The notes under the pieces are model-generated. The model saw nothing but the letters and a program-made list of their open reading frames with translations, was not told the origin of the DNA and did not search any database. Shown piece by piece: positions 1-11,275 of a DNA stretch of 64,000 nucleotides. Numbering within the stretch: the first letter of the stretch is position 1; every line of letters starts with the position of its first letter. The translations under genes and the position numbers were made by a program. Origin of the DNA: Congeria kusceri (Eukaryota > Mollusca > Bivalvia > Myida > Dreissenidae); assembly GCA_027627225.1 (NCBI GenBank), contig CM051027.1, positions 44,391,618-44,455,617 of the forward strand, given 5' to 3'.

Positions 1-324
1 AGTCATCATTGTTTGCACTCATCTCATGTCTGCCTACATCTCAATGTTTTTTTTATCAGGCACAGTGGTTCTGGATTGTTATCAAGAGTTGTTTTATAAT
101 TGAGAGCCAATAAATATGTTGATTCACAATCGCACAAGGATTTATTAGTTCTTGACTTTGCCAGACAGGACATATTTTAATTGTGTTTGGTGCCTCAATG
201 TCTAAGTGAACACTAGTGGATGATCTTTATTTTCAATTCATGTGTTTTTTAAAGATAGAATTCAGTTCAAACATATATTGTGATGTTCTATGTGCATTAC
301 ATACACATAGAATTAATCAAGCTG
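1..324. other. AT-rich sequence, no feature seen
   Basis: I see no gene, repeat or RNA signal here. It leads directly into the first copies of a 34-bp tandem repeat. Confidence 0.5.
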
Positions 325-415
325 CAACAAGGCATGGTCTCTTAGTGCCAGGACTTGACAACAAGGCATGGTCTCCTAGTGCCAGGACTTGACAACAAGG
401 CATGGTCTCCTAGTG
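325..415. repeat. 34-bp minisatellite, left part
   Basis: Two full units and part of a third, each built on CAACAAGGCATGGTCTCCTA followed by GTGCCAGGACTTGA. The third unit stops after CTCCTAGTG at 415, where a transposable element begins. The same repeat resumes at 3721, so both parts were one array before the insertion. Confidence 0.95.
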
Positions 416-1090
416 CACCCCCTGTACGTCCGTAAACCAATTTGCAGATGATAAATCAAATTTCAGAGAAAACATGTCAGACAACTTACTTATTACCATA
501 ATTTATTTACAAAAACTCATATCTTCAAGGTAAGTTTCAACATTTAAAATATCGCACAAGATACAATGATATTTTGTACGTATAATGCGATGTTACAATT
601 GATTCCTAATGGCAATTATTTGGCCAAATTAGTGTGAATTTGGTTAAGAATGTAGAAAAAATCAGCAAAGTTGGCAATATTTTATGTAAAAAAGCACTGA
701 TCAATTCGTGTTTTTGCAATTATTAATGTACGACCTAACGTATCAGCCATTCTTCTTTGTATATCTGCTTCATGCGTTGTTTAAATGCACCAAACACGTG
801 TTATAGTGTTATTTTCGTGGGACAATATAATGAAAAATTGATAAAGCCCTAACTTTTAGGTGATAAGAGTCCAAACTGTTTTTTTAAAACTGAATGGATA
901 ATAACAAAACTTGTACAAGAGTGCTTTTTGTGAATGCAATAACTGTATGCATTTAAACCATTTTGAGCAAGATTTTAACATTGTTGACCACATAAGTTCA
1001 CTAAAGCACAGTGCAGCAATTTTATGAAGGTAAACATTGTTAAGGTTCTTACCACAGTAATACTTTACTGCTGAAGAAATTTTCAAAGGG

Positions 1091-1464
1091 ACTGCCAATA
1101 TAAAAACTGGAAAAAGTGCGGGACCAGAACTGATCTTAAATGAATTTACAATGTATGGCAGAGATGAACTTCCTCTGTATTTGCTTAAATTGTTTAATGC
1201 AATATTATGTCTGGGATATTTTCCAGATAAATGGACCGAATGTCTTATTGTACCTTTACATAAGAAAGGAGATTTAAATGACCCAAATAATTTTAGAGTG
1301 ATAACTATGTTAAGTGTCATAGGTAAATTGTTTACAATTTGATTAAAAATAGGGAATCAAACTGGGCTGAAAATTACCATGTTTTGCTGGAAGCACAAGC
1401 TGAATGTCGAGCGAACATGGGAACAACAGATGACATATTTGCCCTTCAATGTCCACATACATGA
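1091..1464 (+). pseudogene. Non-LTR retrotransposon reverse transcriptase fragment (N-terminal half)
   Basis: Translation from 1091 reads as the region just before the RT catalytic motifs: KTGKSAGPELILNEF, then GYFPDKWTECLIVPLHKKGD, then LNDPNNFRVITMLSVIGKLF. This is the fingers part of a non-LTR (LINE-type) reverse transcriptase, with the classic W-x-x-x-x-I-V-P-L-x-K-K-G-D and NN(F/Y)R-x-I segments. A frameshift near 1339 is needed to continue into NRESNWAENYHVLLEAQAEC, also standard RT sequence, and the frame ends at the TGA at 1462. There is no endonuclease domain and no catalytic aspartate in this piece. The next part of the same enzyme lies directly downstream on the opposite strand. 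The clade cannot be assigned by eye. Confidence 0.85.
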
Positions 1465-1775
1465 GTAGCATTTTAACATGCCTGTATCAATACCACTTGC
1501 ACCTTTGAGTACAATATGTCCTCCATGTCATTGATATACAAAGAAAAAAGAATCGGGAACAAAACACTCGCCTTGTCTTAGACCTAAATGACTCTCAAAT
1601 GCAGTTCCGATATCATTATGATGTCTTGCTTTTGTGTACACATGAGTATACATTGCTTTTATAAATGTAAAACGTCGTCCTCGAATACCGAGTCTGTATA
1701 TTCTGTACCAAAGATATCCCTTACAATGTAATCAAATGCCTTTGTAATGTCAATAAAACAACAATGAAATTGCTT
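1465..1775 (-). pseudogene. Non-LTR retrotransposon reverse transcriptase fragment (motifs A and B), inverted
   Basis: On the minus strand from about 1775 down, the translation gives CFIDITKAFDYIVRDIFG, which is RT motif A with its first catalytic aspartate. After a frameshift comes a segment ending GLRQGECFVP (motif B region). After another shift comes PILFSLYINDMEDILY, then GASGIDTGMLK. The YADD box is not found. At least two frameshifts and stops make it non-functional. It picks up shortly after the plus-strand fragment at 1091-1464 leaves off in the protein, so one RT copy was broken by an inversion with its junction near 1460. Confidence 0.85.
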
Positions 1776-2514
1776 ATTTTAATTTAAAATATGTTATTAA
1801 ATGGTGAAGGACAAATAGGTGTCAAAATCAGCACACATAATGACTTCATACTATCGGAGACAGGGATACTTAACTTTTAACTATGAGTAAAATGAATATG
1901 ATAAAGCACTGGTTTAAGGTGATCTGTGATCCAGAACATAAATTCATTAAAATGATATAGAAAATTATTCTAGACAATATTGAAAGTAATCCCCTAAAAA
2001 CCAACTGTGCAAGTCAAGTGAAATGTAATCTAAGTTCATTTGGATTCTATCATGTCTGCTTGGCACAAGGTGTTGGTAATCTCAATGGTTTCTTTTCTGT
2101 GTTTAAGCAAAGAATTACTGAAACTTTTGTTGAAGGTGTAGGAGGATGCATAAATGGCTCTCCAAGGGCATTATTTTATAGAAATATCTTCTGTTTTGAA
2201 CTTCAATTTTACCTTAAATGGGTTTACATCCAGAAGGGAAGGTGGAATAATACCGATATTAGTTATATAGTGTTTGCCCAGTTTGCCCTGTTCTCGAAGA
2301 TAAATATCACTTTTGAATGTAACATCTACTAACAAACAAGACAAAAATACAATACATATATCAGTATATTATAGACGTCACTGTAGCATGTTAAAAGCCA
2401 CTGAGTTATTTTCCTCATAGAATCCTAAGTTACTAGCTGTTTATGCATGTAGAGCTTTTGAAATGACAAATACTGTCAGTACATGATGAATAATGCTATT
2501 TTATTAAGTTACAT

Positions 2515-2960
2515 GCAATACAGGTCACTTTTATGAATACTGTGCATATGACTTTAATGTTTAACTAAGATATAATTTTTGCAAAGCATGAGAATACAGT
2601 ACCGATAACTTTCACGTATTACTTAAATATAAATTAATTTTGTAAAACATGAGAATTCAGTACAGATCACTGTTATGTATAACTACGATAAAAAATTATT
2701 TGTGTAAAGCATGAGAATACATTACAAATCACTAATATGTATTACAAAGATATCATTAAGACAAATGTTCTGACCAAGTTTCATGAAGATTTCTAAAGTG
2801 TTAACAAGCTTTTTCTTCAATTTTACCTAGTTTTTGACCCCACATGACCCAGATCATGTTTGTAAAGCATGATAATACAGTACAGATTACTTTTGTGTAT
2901 TACTTAGATACAAATAGTTGTTGTAAAGCACGAGTATACAGTACATAATACTTTTATATA
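2515..2960. repeat. Degenerate ~65-70-bp repeats plus a bivalve dispersed-repeat fragment
   Basis: The phrase GTAAAGCATGAGAATACAGTAC, with small changes, followed by a (C)ACTTTTATGTATTAC-like segment, recurs about six times between 2515 and 2960. Between copies, 2769-2850 has ACCAAGTTTCATGAAGATTT and later TTTTTGACCCCACATGACCC. This is a dispersed motif I recognise as common in bivalve genomes. The copies have diverged strongly, so this is an old array. Confidence 0.6.
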
Positions 2961-3720
2961 GTACGCGCAGATATATATAATGTATTTCTCTTTCTTTAAG
3001 CATGATAATATTATTTGTTCCTATTTGTATAATTGTTATTCATGACCATGGGCCATGTTGGCCTTATTCGTTTTTTATATGCTACATGGTACAATTTTTG
3101 AATAAACTATATTTTTCTTCTATTACACATGTACATGTAATAAAAATATGAATATGTAATGAAAATATGTAATGAAAAATAGCACATAAAAAACCTTCCT
3201 TAGAAAAAAATAATCATTTTATCGCGCAGTTTGAGCTTTATCCAGTTTAAGTTTGGACTTTATTTTCACAATTTCTTCAAACAGTTCGGCTTTATCCATA
3301 AATGAGCATACCATTCCAAGATATAATTGATTTTAACCCAGAAACCAATACGGTATCAACTAATAAACGTTTGAATGCCTTTCTAGATAGATTATATAAT
3401 TAATCTGTAACAGTTTAGTTCACCAATTCGTCGATTTAGATGCCAAAAATTAAATAAATATGTACATTTTTTGAATATTTTTTATTTCCCCCAGAAAATT
3501 TATATTTTTTTCCCTAGAAAAACGTAGATTTCTGGCAATACACTTAATACATAATGGCGTTGGACATTACTTTATACATGTGTACAGTAATTTTGTATAT
3601 ATACTGACGACAATCGCCGAAAAATTCAAAATATGTACCTACCTATCTATTGCGGACGATATGTTTTCTCTGAAATTTGATTTATCATCTGCAAATTGGT
3701 TTACCGGCATACAGGGAGTG

Positions 3721-3905
3721 TAGTGCCAGGACTGACAACAAGGCATGGTCTCCTAGTGCCAGGACTTGACAAAAAGGCATGGTCTCCTAGTGCCAGGACT
3801 TGACAACAAGGCATGGAATCCTAGTGCCAGGACTTGACAACAAGGCATGGTCTCCTAGTGCCAGGACTTGACAACAAGGCATGGTCTCCTAGTGCCAGGA
3901 CTTCA
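3721..3905. repeat. 34-bp minisatellite, right part
   Basis: About five and a half copies of the 34-bp unit also seen at 325-415 (CAACAAGGCATGGTCTCCTA plus GTGCCAGGACTTGA), with single-base variants such as GGAATCC for GGTCTCC. It starts with the TAGTG target duplication of the adjacent transposon. Confidence 0.95.
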
Positions 3906-4085
3906 ACTGGGAACGTCTCACATGACAGTAAATGATCTATCATTGGTACCAAAGAGAACAGTAATTGCAAAGAAAAATCATTATAAACTATATATACAAT
4001 ATGTTTTATAATAAATATGTATTTTTCTCTAATTCTGTTTTAAAGGAAAAAAATAACATTATGTTTAGTTGCCATTGTTGTTCCA

Positions 4086-4086
4086 G

Positions 4087-4117
<31 letters not shown>

Positions 4118-4365
4118 AATCATGATCATTACATGTATTATTATTATTATTATTATTATTACTAATATTATTATTACATGTATTATTATTATTATTACAT
4201 GTATTATTATTATTATTATTACATGTATTATTATTATTATTACATGTATTATTATTATTATTATTATTACATGTATTATTATTATTATTACATGTATTAT
4301 TATTATTATTATTATTATTATTACATGTATTATTATTATTATATTTATTAATTTATTATTATTCA
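4086..4365. repeat. Compound microsatellite (GAT)n then (ATT)n with periodic ACATGT
   Basis: A run of GAT triplets (about 4087-4117) is followed by (TAT)n. The latter is interrupted again and again by the palindrome ACATGT, giving blocks of ACATGT plus 4 to 8 ATT triplets. Open frames here translate to runs of D, Y, M or I and are not coding. Confidence 0.95.
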
Positions 4366-4370
4366 GATGA

Positions 4371-5914
4371 GTTATGTAGACATTAATGTTCCTTTTAGTT
4401 TATTATGAATGATCACTTCATATATAATTGATCATTAATTAGCTGACAACTTTAAAAGCACTCTGTGGTTATAATAGCTGGGACATATTAGACTGGCACT
4501 CAGGCGTAAAAAAAAAAGTTGTTGATTTGGCTTACCCGACCCCCTCTGATTTTTTTCTGCTGACCTTAAAAAAGTTTTTTTGCCTATCAATCATTAAATT
4601 TTTCTAATTTTGGGGGGAAAAAAGAGCTGTTTATGCTTATATCATAAGTTTCTTGGCAGAAATCTTTTTTTCTATGACCTTACAGTTTCTTTGTTGGGAG
4701 GTGTTTAAACATGTTACATGCAATCCAATACACTTAAACTGTGTGGTATTATAAATCATTATGCGAAAAAAAAATAAAAAAATTGTTACCTCCACTGCTT
4801 GATTTGTTTGAAGATATAAGGGGAAAGCAACCATTAATTGTTTTGGCCTCATGAACTTTATTTGCATCATTTATATGCGCTTGAATTATTTCCTATTATT
4901 TTTACTTGGTGTGTTTGTGCACATGTTTCACGTATTTACTGCTGATATAACTGTATATTCAGTGAAATACTCTTGCATCTATTTAACGGGATTCCATTAT
5001 GGAAACTAATATATTCAATGTAACAGATTTGTAATATATTCATGTCCGTGTCAGGTTACTGTGTCCAGGCTATGCACTGTTCTACCGGTAGTGCTGATTT
5101 TTACAAGTCATCACTGCAGTGAAATGTAGCCATGTGTTGACAATGAACAACAATACAATACAGTTGGCATTCATGCCTAGAGTGTGAAATATTCGAAATC
5201 CTTACCACTAAGTGATGTATTACATGAGTAGCTGCAGGTACCTCAGACATGAAATTCTTGAATTTCAAATTAAAATATTAAATTGAATTTTGATATACTG
5301 TACTGCTGTGAGTTAGACTGGTGGTTGTAGGGTGCATTCCTGTCTATATGGCATGCAGTATCAGTATATCAGCTACATGTGTGGACAGTAACAGCTCATG
5401 TTGGGGTGTATCAGTACAGTAGTATTAGTCAGTCAATCGGGCTGGTTGACATATCAGTGTCTGCTGGTAGAATGGAGTCCCTCTGCCATGAAGATGTGTA
5501 TCAGGCTGTTGTTTTTCAGATAATAAGGCACAGAACACCTACTAGGTATTCTCACCAGTACCCATTGTTCTTCAGCTTCATCAGACATGAGCTTTTGTCA
5601 GTATTCATTACAGGAAACAATGGTTACAATAGATTATCAGGGTGTTGAATTGCCCTATGTCACGAGTCGGTATTTAAGCTTTGAAGGACGCCGAGGCTTT
5701 AACCAAACTAATACTGAATAATGAACACATATATGAAAACTCATAGATTATTAGCAAATATGTGAAATATGTTACTTGACAATAATTTGTATTTTTGTGT
5801 TGTTTAAATTGCCTTGCAATTATTTTGATGGTAAACTGGAGGGTAGTTTTATAATGTCTAGTGAAGCTGTTGATGTTTTCATGTATTCATTAAGGGCAAA
5901 TGTGATGTATTTTT
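4371..5914. other. AT-rich sequence without a recognisable gene
   Basis: Nothing protein-like stands out. 4490-4620 holds A- and T-runs around TTACCCGACCCCCTCTGA, which looks like the worn end of a dispersed element. An 89-codon frame at 5379-5648 has no recognisable domain. Confidence 0.4.
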
Positions 5915-6778
5915 AGACTGTTGGCGGAAGCCAACGGTCTATTCAGAGGGTAATTTCCAAAACAGGTATCGCTGAAAACTACTTCTTTTCTTTGCAGGCT
6001 GTTAGTCAGTAAATCGAAACCAGAAAGGGTCTTTCTTCTCAACAGCAAAATTTTACACCCGTTTTCTTACATTTTAATTATTTAAGATAATGTATGTAAT
6101 ATGTATTATAATGTGTATATCATGTAATTTATTACAATTACAGTTTGTAAAAAGGTCAATTTATAAAAAAAATAACTTTAAACTAATGACACCCCTACTT
6201 TTGCTATTTACTTGTATGTAACCAAAATATTTACCGGAGTGTCCTGGAATAAGGCCACCAAATTAATGCGCTACATCGTTTATTTTTGACTCGTTGCGAA
6301 AGTGTTTTTTCTTGATACCAATTCTCATTCTGAATATTTTGACAAAACATTTCTGCAATTTATTAATTTTAAACTGTACTATGGACAATCAAGAGCTTGC
6401 ATCGTATGATCTATTTTGACTCAGTAGGCTACGAAGAAAGATCTATAAATAAACAGGTTTATTTATAGATCTTTGGCTAAGAAGCACTAACAATCGGTGC
6501 GCCTAACTACTACACTTCATCGGTTATTCTGCCCCTTGCAGATTGACTTGTTAACTGGCATGTATATAATTCCGTTTGCATAAGATAATTAGCTCGAACA
6601 AAATATGTTTTCGTTACTTACAAATTAGTTTCTTTATGATGTTATATAAGATTGAATAAGAAGCCAAATTATAAAGTTTAAAGTTGGGAAATTGAACTTC
6701 ATTCAAACAAATGTTTCCTTTTAGCAAATATGCACTCATAATTGACATGCTTTTAGTTTTGTTTGTCGCCAACAGTCT
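5915..6778. mobile_element. Candidate non-autonomous element with inverted AGACTGTTGGCG ends
   Basis: The left end is a hairpin, AGACTGTTGGC-GGAA-GCCAACGGTCT (5915-5940, one mismatch). At 6767-6778 the reverse complement of AGACTGTTGGCG recurs, so the ends are in inverted orientation about 860 bp apart. No target duplication is clear and there is no transposase frame. The class is uncertain. Confidence 0.45.
6437..6474. repeat. Near-perfect 38-bp palindrome
   Basis: Two 18-base arms, AAAGATCTATAAATAAAC and its exact reverse complement, are separated by only two bases (AG). It lies inside the 5915-6778 candidate element. Confidence 0.95.
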
Positions 6779-6975
6779 TTCTACGCTTTCAGCGTTTTGA
6801 TATGTATATGATTGTTGTAAACCTCCTTAAAGCTGCTACTTCACAGATAATAAGACATATGTAAATGCGGCCCAAAAAGTTGTTTCTTATGTAAATGTCA
6901 TGTTACTCATAAAATGCAGTCAATTAAGCATCACTTAATGGTAAAATAACAATACAAATTATAGTGGACTTTACA

Positions 6976-7095
6976 ACTTTGTTGTAGCACAGTGACAGCA
7001 ACGAACATTAGTATCTGTTTCCACTTTGTTGTAGCACAGTGACAGTGTCGAACATCAGTATCTGTTTCCACTTTGTTGTAGAACAGTGACAGGGT
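6976..7095. repeat. 47-bp tandem repeat, about 2.5 copies
   Basis: ACTTTGTTGTAGCACAGTGA starts at 6976, 7023 and 7070, and the first two copies continue into a conserved ATCTGTTTCC tail. Period 47. Confidence 0.9.
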
Positions 7096-7096
7096 G

Positions 7097-9275
7097 ATGT
7101 TTGTTAGATCTCTTTGTGTACAAGACTTGTGAACAGTTACAGGACTATGCTACTCGGAAAGAATATTCATAAATTGAAATCACATGAATCTTCAATTAAA
7201 ATAACATTATAATTATGCTCTATTAAAAAAGTGTTCTATCCTAAAAATTAAATCACATTTCTTCAATAAAAAAAAAAAATACAAAACAGGTTTTTATGTA
7301 ATTGCATGATTTTGTTCATCATAAATATGTCAGTTACACACACACTATTTGTGCAATTAAGAAATACATTTTTGTTAATACGAATAAACAAGAAATGTCT
7401 TTTAAAAGATATTCGGCGAATGTTGTAAATGTTTGTAAAGAATGTAAATTGAATATCCAACATGAATATTTAAAACTGATGCATATGTTGATTTGGTTTA
7501 TAAACGAACAGTCTCATTTTTTCATAGATCGTTACTCTACACACATTTAATATTATTTTTCGATATTATTAAAATAAAATAAATAAGTAAATTTTCATCA
7601 TCAAATAGCAAACTGATATTTTCCTAAAAAGTAGTATGCAAATGTTTCTGTATTTGAAATAAATAACAAGAATATCATTATTTCATGTCAAAGCAATGAA
7701 CTGATGAACTGCCCCATGTTTTAAATCAGTTCTACTTGAATAACCCAAATAAGTCTGACTCATCTGCTCATCAACGTCAGTATGTTTATCTACACAAAGT
7801 AAAACTAAGCATTTTACAATTGCAACGAAATATATATATTTGATGCGTTTTTTCATGATTAAATTATTTGAACATACCATGCATTTATTCATAGTCTATA
7901 TAAAAACAATGTCTATTTGTAGATTGAATAGCCTCTACATGAGAATTTGGTAGATACATCAGTATTTCACAAGAAAAAACAATGAAGCAGAGCATCATAA
8001 GGCGCCGGCAAACTATGGAAAGTCCATATGTTTAAGATATCTTAATTATGTAATGTCCGTACAATTAACTGATCTTACCGTCTAATATTTTTCATCCATG
8101 ATTTCTTTAAATCTAAATAATGTATACAGTATTTGTCAGGCAAATCAAAATTTAATAGAAGTTACATTGTTTCCAAGAAAATAATGACGAGAAGGAATAT
8201 GAGCGTTTATCATATTTAATACGCATTAAGCATTTATACTTTTTGTGCCAAATGAAAACACACGTCAGGGAACATTCATCACAATTAAATATGATGGTTT
8301 GACTTCATTTTGTGATAACAAAAACGTATAAAGTTATATTTAATAGTGGCGAATTAGATTTATATTCCTTTGGGAAAATGTGTCTCGAGCGTTTTTGTGT
8401 ATAACTATTGTAGTTTTAATGCATTGTTAAAACACACGTAAACTAAAAATACCAAATTTAAATGAAATTAAATTACTTATGTCCGAAGCTTCTGCCAGTG
8501 TTTATTTATAGGAAGATGCAAACTCTATTTATACATTGAATAGCCTCTACAGGAGAACAAAAGAGAAAATGCTATTTTAAATAATTGTTAATAAATACTG
8601 TTATTCAAATAAACTTGCATGGTAAGTTTATAAATATAAGTACTTTTCCATTCATTATTCATCTTATTGTCTATTGTTCTCTGGATACTTGTTAGAACGA
8701 ATCAGTGTTGCTGACGTGTTTACTATTAAAAGGCGCAGGTTAGTCAGGGAGTGTATTCTATGGAATGTTGCCTATCGAATATGCGATATTAACTGGGGAT
8801 TTTCCCAAGGTCATGTTACACGGCCTGTAAACACTGGCATGTAAATTGAAAATGAAAATTGAGCCAATGCAACTTCTTAGTAGGAACCTCAGAACTGGAA
8901 ATTAGTCAAAAACGCAAACAAAGTAAAGAGGTATGTCTGATTTTTCCACTTTAGCTCATTTTTTTCATTTACCTCCAAAAAGAAATGGAGCCAATTTTGT
9001 ACAGGTCGTGGTGGGGATTTCTTTTAAACTAGCTGATGCAATGTTAGGATTTATTCATTCGGGACTACTGGCGGGAAATTTTCACAACATTTGATTGGAT
9101 GTTGACAAAGGTCAAAAGTTGGGTTAAACAGCTACGCCGAAAAACAGACTTATGTCATTGCCCTTCAACTTGCATGAAAACATTCCTGTCATTTGTGGTT
9201 ACTTTATGTAGGTCTGCATCCACTGCATCCACTGATTCTGTTACATTTCTGCTGCTCATGTAAAACTGTTAAAAT
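7097..9275. other. AT-rich sequence without a recognisable gene
   Basis: No domain-bearing frame. The segment ATTGAATAGCCTCTACA recurs in the same orientation near 7924 and 8537, a hint of an old duplication. 8700-8940 is slightly less AT-rich, with TATTAAAAGG near 8725 and a donor-like GAGGTATGT near 8930, but no frame supports a gene. Confidence 0.4.
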
Positions 9276-10056
9276 CAGGGTGTAGATATTACCGTAATAA
9301 CTGGTATAGTGTAAGCGAGGAAAAAACTAACTGGTACCAACAATAGCAGATTTCCGCCTTTTAAAAAAATGTTTTACACATTTGACTTAATTATTGTGTG
9401 CACTTACTGTAACTGGTACAAATGAAATTCTCACGAAATATATATGCATATGGCAATAGCAACTGAGAACCAAGTAAACAAGTCAGTTTATGTTTAATAA
9501 AAGCAACTTAAATAACTCACTTTTAAGTGCATGGGTGTAAAGTAAAATGATCATCTTCGTGTGTTAATTTCCTTAGTACCAGTTATGGTAAGTGGGGTTA
9601 CTGTGCTCCCCAGTTGTGAAATGGGGGGTAAAATTTCTAATTTCGACGCTTATATGACAATTGCCCATATGAAACATTCTGGGGTTCAAGAAAGGTGTAC
9701 GCCAAAGCTTTTCGAGTTCTCCTTTTTATGAAAAATGCTTATAAAACTTTATAAATAGCCAAATAATGCAGAAATAATAAGTTCAATTCGTAAACAACCA
9801 AGCAATTGTGTATAAAGTCTTCAATAACTTCTTTATTCCTAACAGTACAGCTACTCGATTTATACAGAGGGTATATAAATAACTGTAGACCATCCTGCGC
9901 ATAATGATTAAGTGAAATCTAGCAGGTAAATACACTAACATTCCACAAATCCTGTGTAAAACATTCAAAAATCAGCGGAAATCTGCCATTGTTGGTACCA
10001 GTTAGTTTTTTCCTCGCTTACACTATACCAGTTATTACCGTTTGATCTACACCCTG
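9276..10056. mobile_element. 781-bp MITE-like element with ~80-bp TIRs
   Basis: The left end (9276-9357) starts CAGGGTGTAGAT and continues through ATAACTGGTATAGTGTAAGC and TAACTGGTACCAACAAT. The right end (about 9975-10056) is its reverse complement with a few differences. The middle has no coding capacity (the only frame is 61 codons). No clean target duplication is seen, so the superfamily is open; the CAGGG start resembles hAT-type ends but an 8-bp duplication is missing. Confidence 0.8.
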
Positions 10057-10368
10057 AGAATGCTGTCATAATGATTCTGCTCATGTTTATTTTGATTCAA
10101 ATGTTATTTTTACAGTACAGAATTAGTTGCTAAATTAATTTGATAATTGTAGGTGTTGCTGTGTGTAAAATTTTATTTGCACTCTATGAATTCAACTAAT
10201 TTATCCAAACTAGCCAGAAAAAAAATAAAACCATGGGACTGATCCGATGGTTTTTGTCATTTTCATTTTGATTTGCTGCAGATCTCGCACTTCGAAAAAC
10301 ATGCACACAGGAACTTTGGACAATAATTCTCGTCTAAATTTCTCGTTTGTATGAAATTGCACATGACT

Positions 10369-11275
10369 GTAGCAATAATTATCGCCATAATCTCGCGCTG
10401 TCGCATTGTCTTATCTTTGCCCCCAGACGACCGTAATTTCTCGCGTATAAGCTGCACTTTTTTTCAGCCAAAATTCGTAGCATTTTTTCGATGCGTCTTA
10501 TACGTGGATGTAAGTAAAAACTCCTAGTTTTTCAATCATAAATATCATCTGTGGTGTTTTGGCCACCATTTAGAATAGACGCTCGATCGATGTCACTAAG
10601 ACGCTTATATAAGCAAGTATTCGTACCCGATACATTTCACATTGTTTTATATTGGGATCTTTTAAAAATATAGATTTATATAATATATATTCTTATTTTG
10701 TGTGTTTTATATTCTTATTTCTTATTTTTATGAAATGTATAATTATGCAAAAAAACATAAAACATGAGAACCAGGGTTAAATGAACCATAGTGTAAACAC
10801 CACCTGACAAACTACTTCACACCTTTTATGCTGCTCTGCAAACAATATGGATGGTGTCATTGATGATACTTACAAAACTGACCAGCTTTCAAGCTTTCAA
10901 ATTGCAGATTTTTTTTTTTCCACAAATTAGGATCGGAATTTTAGGTGCATCTTATACGCGGGGGCGTCCTGTACGCGAGAATTTACGGTAATTGTTGGTA
11001 GGCTAAATTCCTGTACTGACACAGGTTACATTTATTTGTTGTTTTCCTTGCTGAACAGTAAAAACTAAGACACATAACGTCAGGTATTGAATATATGGTC
11101 ATATTTGAAATCTCTGAAAGGAAACAAACGAGTGTCTTTTTTAATATAAACGTTATATCTGTCTGGCGGTTCATGGTTAAAAATAAATATTGATGCGGCA
11201 GTTCTTATCATATCCTGCACATTGTCCGGGGGCAAAGATGCGACAACACGACATTTGGGCGATAATTATGGCAGT
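10369..11275. mobile_element. Outer inverted-repeat element enclosing a second element
   Basis: Left 10369-10429 (ATAATTATCGCCATAAT ... GTCGCATTGTC ... ATCTTTGCCCCCAGACG) is matched in reverse complement at about 11225-11275 (GTCCGGGGGCAAAGATGCGA ... GGGCGATAATTATGG). It contains several CGATAATTATCG-type palindromes, and more follow outside to 11370. A different inverted-repeat element (10431-10988) sits directly inside the left arm. Confidence 0.6.
10431..10988. mobile_element. 558-bp nested MITE with CCGTAAATTCTCGCGTA ends
   Basis: The left end reads CCGTAATTTCTCGCGTATAA, and the right end in reverse complement reads CCGTAAATTCTCGCGTACAG. Both have a CGTATAAG(C/A)TGCAC block close inside (10444-10456; 10943-10957), and a similar GCGTCTTATACG sits near 10493. 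There is no coding frame. It lies inside a larger inverted repeat, so it probably inserted later. Confidence 0.65.

Larger units (their letters stand above)
416..3720. mobile_element. 3.3-kb TIR element with CAC ends, inserted in a minisatellite
   Basis: The first ~60 bases (416-475) are repeated in reverse complement at about 3661-3720 with four mismatches in the outer 23 bases and a nearly perfect core. The ends read CACCCCCTGTACG on the left and CACTCCCTGTATG on the right (reverse complement). A perfect 5-bp direct duplication, TAGTG, flanks the element (411-415 and 3721-3725), and the sequence on both sides is the same 34-bp minisatellite. CAC termini with 5-bp duplications are typical of Transib/RAG-like DNA transposons; that assignment is inference. 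No transposase frame is visible, so the copy is non-autonomous. It carries a decayed reverse transcriptase fragment and AT-rich filler. Confidence 0.85.

Noticed and set aside
2018..2332. 104-codon plus frame and possible C-terminal RT remnant on the opposite strand
   Set aside because: Minus-strand words such as CQADMIESK loosely resemble LINE C-terminal regions, but not enough to call.
7924..8560. Terminal repeats of an LTR element (ATTGAATAGCCTCTACA twice)
   Set aside because: The shared segment is under 30 bp, with no TG/CA ends, primer-binding site or polyprotein.
8700..8940. Promoter plus first exon (TATTAAAAGG ... GAGGTATGT)
   Set aside because: The motifs are weak and common in AT-rich DNA, and no open frame or downstream exon supports it.
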